A stretch of DNA of 64,000 nt from Climacteris rufus. Its lineage: Eukaryota > Chordata > Aves > Passeriformes > Climacteridae. The DNA is taken from positions 63,154-127,153 of the forward strand of contig VZRZ01002012.1 of the NCBI GenBank assembly GCA_013398175.1. The letters run 5' to 3'. Below the pieces are notes generated by a model, which saw only the letters and a program-made list of their open reading frames with translations, searched no databases and had not been told where the DNA came from. Position numbers and translations under genes: made by a program. Below are positions 12,701-24,681 of this stretch, piece by piece; the first letter of the stretch is position 1; the number at the start of each line of letters is the position of its first letter.

Positions 12701-14088
12701 ATTTTTTGCAGTGCATTTATAATACAGTTAGAACTTTGGGAATCAGAAAGTGACCTCGTTCTTTTGTTCTCAGTTTTCATATGTTTCAAAATCACTTTGA
12801 AGTCTGCTCTGTCTTTGGAATATATTTGCCATATTTTGCATGGACACTAACTGTGTATCTCCCTCCATTCTTTCCAGTTCTCCTGATTCCTGGGAAAGAA
12901 GGAAATTTGTGAGAACATTCCCCAGGTTTTAGGCAATGCCAGTTATTGCTCTTGGAACAAAGCAACCTACATAGAGAGATACAGAAGTAGTCAAATTCTG
13001 TTCAAATTTTCACTTAGGTGAAAAATAAATAATGTCATCTCAGAATCCATAACATCTAGAGCTTTCATCTGTATTAGTTCCTCTATGAGCTTACCTTTTA
13101 AAAAACAACTGCTTTCTAATCCTCTGCATATATATATTTAGTTAAGATTGAAAAAGATTTGTGTGTAGTAAATGTAAACTTCTTCCTAACAGGAAAAGGA
13201 AAACCAGAATATTTAGGATGAAAAGAAGACCTATCAGATTGTCTTTGCCAAAGGATATGAAACTCTTTGAAGATGAAATGCTGGATGTCACTTACTATGA
13301 TTTTTTTTTCCTGCAATTTTTCTTTTCCTTCCTAAAATTCAGGTTAAGTCTGCTGGTATTAATTTCTCCAGGGTGGAAAATAAAGATTATTAAACAGGAT
13401 TCATTCCTGTTGACAGTGAAGCAGTAAAATTCTGTGGAAGCTCCTGGCTATTTTGTACTACTGGACATAAAGTCATTGGATTTCCACCCTGAGAACACAA
13501 CGTTGTGGGTCTTTCAATATCCATTTGTGTACATGATGGTGGTGACAAGCAGACTTGATCTGCTCATCATTGACTGCAAGATCTGACTGGTTTGGATAAT
13601 CTAACAACTGTCATTTAGTAACCTGCGCTTAAAGTTAAATTTTAATAACCAAATACTTTCTCCCCTTTTCTTTGTTTGAAATATCAGAAAAAAAAAAAGA
13701 TCCAAGGTTCTAATAATTACTAGAGAGCAGCTACAGATGGGTCTTATCTTTTTCAACAGTCTGATCCTCTACTACATTGGATAAAAGTCTTGATCATAGG
13801 CAGAAGCCATAATTCATTTAAATGTGTACAATTCTGAATGCTCCAAATGTCTGTGTTTGCAGCAGCAGCAGGAAACTGCAGTGGCCCCTCGCCTTCAAAA
13901 AGCCCAAGCCAACCTTGTCCTTACCAGGAGTGAGGTTTTGCTGTCAGTGTAAAATGTTTTGTAACCACTTTTTCCAATTGAAAAACAGGACCAGTCCCTA
14001 GAGACAGTCTGTAGAAAAGGATTGTCTTGTTCCCACCCCTGCATGTGTGTCCAACCTATGTTGCAATGTTTGGCTGTGGACTTCTGCC

Positions 14089-14122
14089 TTTTTTTTTTTT
14101 TTTCTCTCTCTTTTTTCTTTTT
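14089..14122 (+). repeat. T15 run and pyrimidine tract
   Basis: Fifteen T at 14089-14103 are followed by a C/T-only stretch to about 14122. On the minus strand this is an A tract with a purine tail, like the one at 5897. Confidence 0.85.
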
Positions 14123-16971
14123 GTTAACTGCCTGAAAACAAATGAATATATCCATGAACAGGATCTATGCTTGAATGTTAAGCTAGCTCCTCACACTTAA
14201 ATCAAAAAAGCCTGGAAAATATTATCAACACTTATGTGTCTCACAAGAGTTTTGCAAGTCACTGAGAAATGAGTCAGGCATGAAGTGCTGTCTGTAGGTT
14301 TAAGGGGTGGCTGAAATGCAAATACCCAGTTACCACAGCCTGAATTGAGGGGGAAAATGGGAAAGAGTCTCACACCAGGAACTCAGTCCAGATATGTGAG
14401 TGTACCAGAGAAAACTTACACACAAGGAAAATGAAATAAAGTAATTGTAAAGCAAGGTTGATAAGACAAAAGACTGAAGAGCTCTGATTCCATAACTGCA
14501 TAAAGAGGCTAAAAATGAATAAATTAAAGTAATTGTTGCCTTTTAAGATGTCCCATACCAAATAGTGCCAACTCCAGAACAGCTACTCCAGAGGACATCT
14601 GAAAGTCAGAAGCACTTGGATAAAGACAGTGAATTACTGCAAAGCTCTAACAATAAAAAAAAAAATAAAAAATCAGGAGACTGGCTTAAAAGTCAGATTT
14701 GAAAATTACACAATTATTTGTACTTTCCTTTTTGTTTCTGAGTCTGTAGGATGGGTTTGAGTCAAGTTTTCAAATTACTTTCTGTAAAGGAATGCCAGAA
14801 CTAACTTTCTCTTGCAATACAATCTGAAGTGCTCAAATCATGCTGGAATTCCAGGAACTGGAACTTACATGAAAAAGAAAAATGTAGAGGATGCTGCAAT
14901 ACTAAAAAAAAAAAATAGAAGGAGAAATGACACACAGGAGGTAAAAAAATTACTTTTTCTGCCTCAATTTTTAAAGAGAACGCTGATGTAAGAAAATACA
15001 TCCCATAATCTAGCAATGATAACTCATTCCTTCTCCATCAGGATTTAATTGTTGTAACTTGTAAAGTCTGTTGAACTGAGCAGACCTCTCTAGGAATAAA
15101 GGTCTTGGAAGCATTCCCATTTTTTCAAGGCAAAAAGGACAACTCATGCATGAGGCAGGGAAGTTTTGGCTGTCTCAGGATACCCTCAGTGAAGTGGCTC
15201 TTTGTGAGTTATCTAAATCTCTCCAGTTATACACAGTTGGTATTTCTAGACATTTGGCTGTGTGTTTCTGCTATGGATATGGATGTCTTCTTGTGAAAGA
15301 GAATTGTCCCCATAATTCGTGTTCATCTTCTGCAGTAGGCTATGTCCAGTGAAATTCCCGTGTAATTATTTGCAGTGACTTCCTTGATCTCCAATTAATA
15401 AATGTCCTACTGTCCTTCAGGCAATTTATTTTCCCCTAGTGCAGTTCAAAAATGTGTCTATGGTCACAGGCTCTGTGACATTATTTCTCTATCAATGACA
15501 AACTTCAGGGAACAGTATGGAATGAACTGGTGTGATTTACTAACAATGTTTGCCTTTAGGTGGCCCATTGTTGGTAATGTTGGCAAACTTCACGCTGAAT
15601 GTGTAGACTGGCATGAAGCACAGCAGCATCTCACAGCAAAGATTGTCCTATTTCTCCAAAATCAAAGCTGAAAGGAGCAAAACAGTACCCAATGGGTTTC
15701 TGAACACCAGTGACAAATACAAGCTTTTCATTTCTTTCAGAAAGAGAAACAGAAAGCAAAAGTAAAGAACAGAAAGTCCCTGTTCCTCTTCTGCTTCCTT
15801 CCCACTCCCTCCCCCTCTATCCCAACCTCAGCTGCCCTACAAGAATTATTATGGGTGCTGTCATTACTGGAATAGAGGGATTTTCATCTGGCACAGTTTA
15901 ACCACTTCCCAAACTAAAACAGGCTATCCCAGAAAATGCACAATAACCGTATCTGTATCTGCAGATCTTCTGGCTTTAACACTGCTGGTGTGACTGGAGT
16001 GGCAAAACTCTCTGTAGAGACCGGACACAAAGCTTGAGACTGAGTAACACTGAAGACAACAGAACTCTGATTTTGTTCATATTCTCTAGCATCAGTGACA
16101 GATACCTATAAAACAACTGGATCCCTTCCTTAATTATTTCTCATCCTACAGCAGTAATGACCCCACCATGTTGTTCTGTAAATGGCTGAAGGAAAGAAAA
16201 AGAAAGCCTAACACCAACAGGAGCAGAGAGCATTAACAATTCCTGACAGAGTTCATCCTAAGGTTTAGATTTAATTTTAGCTGTCATAAAAAAAAGGTAT
16301 TTTAAATAACATTCTACAAGCCTGAAATTCTGTGCTTCTTAAAGTAAAAGTGAATGCTGTAAATAATGCCAGATGCCCTGAATTGAGTCCCTGACTGAGT
16401 TCATTCTTGAACACATGCTGCTATACATAAATTTTTCATATCTTATGTTCTCTGAAGTAAATTCTGAAGCTATGAGTTCATTTTACCACTACTGCACACA
16501 GTCATGTCCAGTGGAAGTACTGTCATTTGATCCAGCAGTTCTCAGTCCACCACACAGGAAACAGACCAGCAGTGTTCATCTTGAACTTCTCCCCCAGCCA
16601 TCATCCCTGTAGCTCTTCCAAGATGTTATAAAAACACACCCTCTTTTGGCAACAGATATTTCCTTTTAACAATAAAAGAAATATCAAAGAGCTGATCAAG
16701 AACGCTCATCCATACAGCATGCAGCAGGAAGTATGCTGAAGTGTAAGATCTGTCTGAAAGAATCTGAGGAAATGGTGTCATCATCCTCATCAGGAGGTTT
16801 TGATCTCAGGTGGGAAAAAGGAAATTCAAGACTAATCTGGACTCATCTCATAGATAAGGCTACTGCTGAAATCTCTGAGCTGTTCTAAAATCTAAATATT
16901 TACCAATATATAGACACATTCACTTATCTAAAGGATATTATGATACAGAATAGAAATGCCATGGTGACAGA

Positions 16972-16991
16972 ATTTAAATATATATTTAAAT
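16972..16991. repeat. 20-base perfect AT palindrome
   Basis: atttaaatatatatttaaat is identical to its own reverse complement. It could extrude or bind a dimeric AT-rich factor; most likely a low-complexity accident. Confidence 0.85.
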
Positions 16992-17983
16992 ATTCCTCAC
17001 AGTCTACCAATTGTAATTAACTAGATGGCTATTACCTGTTAGGAGGCATGCATTTAACCCTACCCAGTCTCTCCCAGAACTGGAAAGACACAATCAACAA
17101 GGCCATTGTCTGTGGAAAACATTTGTCTACTTCCCCATACTCCATGGCCTTTCTGCCCAAGTCATGGAATCACTTTAAACCAGCAAGTCTGAACAACAGA
17201 ATAAACCATTGATCCTTGTCTGAGATTTTGAAGATAAGGTGATGGAATGAGGCACAAAATGCACAGTGATGTTATCCAGCAGAGGTTTGATTGAAGCGAA
17301 TCTTGGGTGCTTAATCTCCAGTTTTCACAGAGATGGAGGCTGTTAATTCTCAGCAACAAGAGTGGGAGTGAAGTACTTACTTGGTTTGAGATACTGCCCT
17401 CGGCTCATTTAGATTGCTTAACTGATTGAACCAGAGCACTGCTGTCACCAGTTTATTTATCTGCAGCCCTGAGAAATCCAATACATGTGGTTTGCACAGT
17501 CTGATTTATATATATAGTATAGTTAGACACACAATTACGATACAATGCAAAACATTTCTTGAGAATAATTTAGTGAAAAATCTGTAGAATAAACACAGAT
17601 AATAATTTAGTGAACTCTGTGAACAAAACAAGACACGAACTTTCCATTTTTTCCAGTTTAATATGCTTCTTGGCATGTTTGTCTTTGCATCCCTTCACAA
17701 GGTATTTAGGGTTCAATAGTGGAACATTTACAGCCAGACTTTCCCCAACATACAGGAGGCCTGAGAAAGAACAAACACTTTCCCCCCAGTCCCAACTAAC
17801 AGAAATTCATGTTAGGGTACATGAAGTACAAGAAAGTACAATAAAATAAGGCAAATGTGTGAATAACAATGTTTCATGGGATTTGAGCACACATTCAGAG
17901 TAAGATGATGGCCTTCCTTCCACCTGGGACCTCACCACCTCCTCTTTCCACACCTTATCTCCAATGCTTTTTTGTGTTTTATC

Positions 17984-18031
17984 TCTGTATGATCTGACAT
18001 CTGTGTGATCTTATATCTGTGTGATCTTACC
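17984..18031 (+). repeat. Three-copy 16-base tandem repeat
   Basis: Units are tctgtatgatctgaca (17984-17999), tctgtgtgatcttata (18000-18015) and tctgtgtgatcttacc (18016-18031). They share most positions, with differences mainly at the unit ends. Confidence 0.88.
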
Positions 18032-21000
18032 AGTCACACTCTTGTGGAGTCTCTTAACATTTTACTTCATCTTTTTCCTTCTTCTGTTTAACTTAGCGTT
18101 TTTGACAATTGCCACCTTCTTTGAAACTCTCAAATGATAAGCAGGGAATCAAAAAGAACTGCAAAAAAAAAAAAAATCAGATGGCTTCCTTTGAATTTCA
18201 CATTGCAACAAAACAAGGTAAGATTTGTCATAACAAAGTACTGGAATTTACAGGTATTCTGAAAAACAGGTAGAATATAATTTTCTGCCTTTGTCTGATT
18301 TGGAAAGACATGTACCATCACTATCCAGTGAAAATACAAGATTGGAGAAGAGGTTTGGAGTTTGTTCCTGTCTTTTATTTGGATTTTTGTACCTTCAAGC
18401 TGCTGTAATCCTAATGAGAATTTACAGGAAAAATAAGGAGCAGCACCTTCTACCAGGGAAAAAACAGGAGAGAAACTAGAGAAGCTGAAGAAATGTTTTT
18501 AGTGTCCAAATGGCTGAATTAGAAAAGTGAACTAGCCTATATAAATCCTCTTCTAAAAACATGGCATGACTGCATAGAGGCATGAAATATTTGTGGCCAT
18601 GGTCTTTACCTAATGAGGTCTTATTTAAAATATTCCTGGCATTTTCTTGTTTGGTTAGCTCGCTTTGAAACACAAGATTTCTTTAAGAACCCTAAATCTT
18701 CTTTATGGTGTGCAAGTGGAATACAAGTTAAATTTAGCCTTGCTTTTTAATGCAAAATAGATAAGAATCTGGAGAAATGTACAGAAGGCTTCCTTCATTA
18801 TTTTCCTTGGGAAATAATTAGGTCAGAAGTTACTTTTTTTGCAAGGAAGCAAGACTGATGCTGTGAATCACAGTATTAGGTCTTACCGACATAAAGAATT
18901 TCTGCCCCTTGTTTTCACTAAGACCTTCTTATTTTAAGTGGATTTGCTGCATTTTTAATCAATTCCTTGAAATAAACCAACATGTATTTTGGCTAAACTG
19001 AGATTATAGTGTCTGCACAGAAACTTGCACCTGTTGTAGTTAGACTCCTATAGATTTCTTGCTTAGTTAAAACACCAGGAACTTCAGCAAGAGACTGAAT
19101 AAACTGATGAACAAGGAATCCAAGCTTCAGAATCGTGCAATTTTCTATCAGGAGCAATGTAATTGTTTAAAAATCTGCTGACAACTTTGTCCCAATGTGC
19201 CACTCCCTTGCTCTCCTTTCCAGCTCATCTCTAAGGAATCATGCAAGCTGAAATGTATGACATTCAATGTGATAGCAGCACGTTGAGAAGGGCACTGCAT
19301 GCTGTGAAACTCTGAAAGCTGCCCTGTTCTGGAGCTAAGCACAGTAATTAATGCCCTCAGTTTTATTCTTTATTCTGAAACATTGCCCTAGCATCCAAAG
19401 TGAGATATCAAAATAAATATGACAATTCTTCATTTCACAAAAAGCAAGATTCAAATAAACTATTTACAGCCAGGGTAAACAATGTATATAGTTTCAGGCT
19501 CAGCCTTTTAAATATGTTTCAGCAATTTGCCTGCAGGTTTTTGAAGGGCCTGTGCACAGGTAGCACCCATAGCTTTGTATAAACCAGCTTTGTCCTACTG
19601 TATGTGCAGGCTGGAGCAGCAGCAGCTGTGGGAAGAACAAAAGAGCACTGTGTATCTTCTCCCTTGAAGTCACTTGGCAACTTCACCAAATCCAAGATAA
19701 GAAGACACAAAAGAAACCTCCTCCCCCTATCTCCTCTACCCTCCCACCCACATCCCATCTGCCAAGAAATGCCAATCTCCTCTGATTTTCTTTTCACTAC
19801 ACGTTAGCTTCTTCCACCTTTGCACATGTGTCATCCAGCCTCGGGCTCTTCACTGAAAAATCTTCTGGAGCATTAAAATGTTTTCTTCTGATTGTCATTC
19901 TGTGCTGTGGTGTCCAGACTTGCTGTGCTCAGAAAACCGTGGTAACAGTGGATGTCAGTCGCTCCTCTCACATTACATAATAAGTAACATCAGAGACCAC
20001 TTACCTTTTGTGTGGGAGCAATGTATACCTCAATCCCACTATTTCTTTAGATTTCACAGCTATTCAGTAGAAAGTAGATGGGATGTTCCCCAAGTGTGGC
20101 CCACTTGTGATTTACCAAGGTCACTTTGCCTGATTACCACTCAGGCAAATCATTCTTGCAGGTGAATAATGTATATTGATGACTGCTGTCCTGCCTTGAG
20201 GCCTTGAACAGATTGTCCTGGTGTGCTGAGAGCTGCTCCCAGGGAATAGCCTTTGCTTATTTTGTTCTCTATCCAAAACCATACCTGTGACAATAAAGAG
20301 CATCAGTTTCAATACAAACACTTCATGCATGCCACAGCTAGGCAATGTTTGGGCTCTTTGTAATACACCGATTCGGTTCTCTGTTTAAATAAGTAAACTT
20401 AGCACAAATGTTTGTCCCCAAAAAGGAAATAAGACCAAGGGAGAAAGGCTGGAGCTGCCAGGTTGCCCACCCATGCACTGAAACCTCCCCAACACCACAG
20501 TCAGTGCCTAGATAGGCAAATACAGCACTTCAGTAAGGAGAAGATGTGGCTGAGCACTGGTCAGAACCACAGGGGCTATTTCTCTGCATAGTCCAGAGCT
20601 CCTGGGATGGATCTCTGCTACAGACCTTTTGTTGTGGAATTAACAAAATCCTTGTGGTTGTGTAATTGTAATGGCCCTCCAAGGTGGCTCTCCAGTAAAG
20701 AGAAAACCAAAATACTCTGCTCTCCCTTTTTTCATTTGCTTCTTTATTCATCCCTGACCAATGCTTGGATTTTTTTGCTTAATGTGTTTATAAGTAGTAA
20801 TGTTATTAACATCTGTTATTTACTTTTCATTCAGTCATTAATTTTCATTAAACATTCACAGCTAAATATATGTCTGGCACATATTAGTGAGGTGATTACA
20901 CATAAAAAATTAAAAATTGAAGCCTGCCTCTTGCAATGGGGAACCATTTTTTAAAAGATATTGCAAACAAAGCTCATGGTCTTATCTGAGAGTGTAAAAG

Positions 21001-23834
21001 CTGCAGAACACCAACCCTAGACTCAAATTAGAAATGTCTATGTAAATATTAAGATTATTATGTAGCACATACACACCAGGGTTTATGAATGTGGCAGAGC
21101 TGTATCATGTCTCTGCAAAACAGTATTCAAACTCCTCCTTCTCCATAGAGTGCTTTTCCTGGTATATCCAAACCAGCATGGATCATACACCTCCATCCAA
21201 GCTTTCCTCTTTCAGCCTGGAGTTTCCTACAGCTTCCTTTTCAACTTTTCTTTGTTCTGTAATACCAGTTTAATCTTTCCAGAGGCACACTGTGACCTGC
21301 TTTGACTCATGGAGAGTGAATACAGCACCAAATGTAAACCCAGACTACTCACAGCTGTGGACTGGCTTCTCACATCTTACAGCTGGTGAGCAGTGCCTGA
21401 AAGGCTTTCTGTGCCACACAACATTTCCAGGAGAGAGATACATTTTTATTAAAGAGAAGCATCAAGGGAGTACAAACACCTCTCTGAAAACCATTCACCT
21501 CAGGTTATTTTGGCAATGTTTCAAGGTGGTGAACCTGAAGAAAAAGAATCCAAAATTCACAAAGCATTTTGTTGCTGAAATCTACAGAAAAAGATAAGGG
21601 AGGTAAAGTGCAGGGAGAACACCGTTCCTACTCCATGCACCACACCACTGCAGACACATTTCTCTCTTGGAGTTCTGTGGTAAATACTCTGATAATGTTT
21701 TTGCTATTTATTCTGCCCACCTGCTCTGTGCACTTTTCTTTTTCTGGCAGGCCCTTGCACATGGCCCTAGTTGTTTCCCCATCATTATCCTGTTATGAAG
21801 TATAAAAGTGCAGTTGATCTTGGTGCTGGAAACACAGCCAGACTGCTTAGTAAAGAAACAAGAACATTAAAACACTTGAAAGGATTTATGGACTCACATT
21901 TGTGTACTCTGTCTCCCAAGGATGTGTGGACTGAGCTTGCCAGCCATCAAATCTCTCCTTGGTGTGCTCACAGACTACATGCTCCATTTGTAGGGAGGGG
22001 TGGAGGGATGCTTTCCACATACTGTAAGAATAATCTGCCTTGGGATTTCTGTGAATTTTAGAGATGAGAGGATACAGCACAGAAATACAAAGTGTGAGCA
22101 TTTCTGTTTCCTTGAGAGAACGACTAACCCTCATAGTTACACTCTGAAATAAAGCTAGTTACACCCACAGCAAAAATGCAGCCATGCACAGAGCTTGGAC
22201 CACATCTTCAGCATGCACCTGAGCTGAAGATTCTCCTGGCAAAGCCCAATTTCTGTACTGCTTGCTGTTGAATTAGCTGATATCATAGGTCCAGTGTGAA
22301 TATCAGAGGAGTTGAGGTCAGCTCTATGCATCTGCCTAAATTCACCCATTTCTATTCAGCTCAATAGTTCTAGCACAAGTCATGCTCTGCTGATATTCCT
22401 CACTGAGCCATCTTGCAGCCATGCTAAAATTTCACTCCCTGCAGCAGCACCTGTATTCAAGCTCCCACAGAGCTCTGGTTTCAGGGGGAAGAAGAGAATG
22501 GTCCTGCAGGATTTTGTTTTCCATTGTTATGGTTTATTTTAAATTAAACAAACTCAAAAATGCACTGTGCTGAGTAGTGGAAGAAGTCTTACACAGCCTT
22601 TTAAAGAAATGGCAGCAAATGTTGTCAAAGCCTTGTTTCGTAATATTTACAAAGTAATTGATGCAAGGGACAACTATATATCAAAAATCAGGAGGGAAAG
22701 ACTTTCTTGCACAGTTCTTGAGTGAAGAAATGTTCAGAGAGTTCTGAAGCTGCAGGAAACTCCTGACTCATATGCATGGGGTAAGGAAGGGCTCTAACAA
22801 CTCACCTTTTAATGGTGCCCCGTGTTGTATTTGGTCGTGCAGCTGAGTCTGTGGTTCACAGGGGTTAGGCTGCCCCTGTGGCAAATCAGGTAACATCTGC
22901 TTTTTCTTCCTTCACCAAAATATAAGCTCAATGTTTAGCATATAGAAATACACTGCTGCTTCATGCTTATTTTGTTGAAATCAGCCTATTAATTTTTGTA
23001 CTGTGCAGTCATTCTCAAGACAGGCATGACCTCAGTCTTTCATTATTTAATCACTTTCCCTTGGTGGGACAACATGCAGCTCTTCCATGTTCCTCGTCAC
23101 TTTTGGAAAAGGACCAACTTCATGAGTTCCTTGACTGAATAAGTGCGGGGGAAATGAAGAAAAAGCCTTCTTCATTGCTTTTTAGGGACTGAACTCTAGT
23201 CTTGCTTTCTTCAGGCTTGAGAAACTCCAGATAATTTCTGCCAGCACAACTAATGAAACATGAATTACATGCTTCTGTGAATGCAAGCAGGGGCACAGCA
23301 AATTGTTTAACCCTTAAGAAGGTTAAAGCATAATTTCTTGAGACAGTGAGGTGTTATCCTCTTCAAAGTAGCTGTAGAGCATTATAGAAGGATTTCAAGT
23401 GAAACGGGACAGAAGGAACATCTCATCTCATCTTTTTCCATTGCTATTTATGGCCAGTGAAGTGTTCCTACACATGTGTAATGGCACACATTTCTCTTGG
23501 GGACAAGAAGCTTTAGTGTATATTTCCAGTGAAACAATTTCTAAAAACCACTCTGAATGCATAATTTTGACCTCAGCATATAAAGCTTATTTCCCTGCAG
23601 GCTCAGAGGCGGAGTGAAGTCGTTGGGTGAGACCCACAGTAAAACTGGCAGATGAAATGAGCCTGTTTCAGCAGCTTGGGGCAAATGATGAGCTCAGCAG
23701 GCTGCTGCCTACTGCAGGAGAAAGAGGCCGGCGCTGCTGCGGCTTTGCCTGCATGTGAGACCCAGGAAAGCCTGGGCAGCTGCTGTGCCCATGGAGCCCT
23801 GGGACCGTGTGAGCAGGGCTGGGGCTGGTCAGGC

Positions 23835-23852
23835 TCAGCAGCAGCAGCAGCA
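23835..23852 (+). repeat. (CAG)6 trinucleotide repeat
   Basis: Six CAG units, about 0.7 kb upstream of the EMILIN2 start codon. No coding context was recognised. Confidence 0.85.
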
Positions 23853-24533
23853 GGCACTGCTCCCAAATCTCCCACCCAAACTTCTCCACCCAAACATTGC
23901 TCTCTCCCTTCCCCTCCTTCCCGCTGGTGTGAGCAGCCTGCTGTGGGGCTTTGTTCGGTGTTGCCTCAATCCAAAAATCCAACCCATAGAAGAGCTGAGG
24001 AGGATAGAGGGGCATCCCTGTGGTCCTGACCTCAGTGGGACCCACTGCAGACGGCTTCACATGGGCAAGCCACTCAGCCAAGGTGCTGGAGTTGGATTTT
24101 AACAGCTGGGTAAATCTGGATGCCCATTGCTCTCTCTGCCCAGCGAACACCTCTCCTTACCAATAAAAGGTTATTGTACATCGCTGCCTGAGATAGCCAC
24201 CATCACACCTCCCGTGCCAGTGGGGCAGAATGAGCCGTCGTCGTGCCGTGCAAGGGAACACGGACCACATCACGGCACTGGTGTCAGCAGAACCACAGGG
24301 CAGCAAACACTCCTTCCTCAGCCTTGTTCCCCAGGAACCCGGCTCCCCAGCAGCGGGGCGGCTCTTATTGCCCGCTCCGGTCCTGTCCTCCCGTGAAGTG
24401 AGGGAGGACATTCAGTGACATTCAGTATTTCCAGTGAGAAAAGCTGCTCCGGGCCGGCTCGGGCAGGGGCCGGGGCTCTGGAAGGGAGCGGGGGCTGCCC
24501 CGAGGGGAGGCGCTGGTGGCGGCCGAGCCCCCC

Positions 24534-24681
24534 ATGGGGCCGGGGGCTGCCCCAGCGCTCCTGCCCGGCCGGGGGGCTGCGGCGGGGGGCCGGNTCTGCC
24601 GCTGCTGCTGGCCCTGGGCGCCGCGGGGCTCAGCCACGGCACCCCGCACCTGCCGTACTCGCGGCCCGGCTCCCGCAGCAA
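24534..24681 (+). CDS. EMILIN2: EMILIN2 exon 1, start codon and signal peptide (frame broken at N)
   Basis: The only plausible ATG is 24534-24536 (MGPGAAPALLPGRG). The signal-peptide core LPLLLALGAAGLSHG and the run TPHLPYSRPGSRSK into the EMI domain lie in a different frame, offset by one base. The undetermined base n at 24594, beside G/C runs, falls exactly between the two frames, so the assembly probably lacks one base (or 3k+1) there. No in-frame ATG exists upstream for the second frame. The donor is AGCAA|gtgagt after 24681, phase 2. Confidence 0.85.

Larger units (their letters stand above)
5296..24400. other. SMCHD1-EMILIN2 intergenic interval, no gene recognised
   Basis: About 19 kb of mostly AT-rich sequence. 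Open frames here are short, lack recognisable family motifs and are not flanked by convincing splice signals; the longest (+ strand 6982-7500, - strand 23668-24150) look like chance. Identifiable items are simple repeats, listed separately. The last ~0.8 kb becomes richer in GC and CpG approaching the EMILIN2 promoter. Distal regulatory elements could be present but cannot be called from one sequence. Confidence 0.7.

Noticed and set aside
23668..24150. 160-codon open frame on the minus strand upstream of EMILIN2
   Set aside because: Overlaps open frames on the other strand in GC-rich sequence near the CpG island; composition is simple and no family is recognised.
24434..24533. Extension of EMILIN2 exon 1 upstream in the signal-peptide frame
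   Set aside because: The frame is open back to 24434 but has only a GTG and no ATG; a missing base at the N explains the start codon better than non-ATG initiation.
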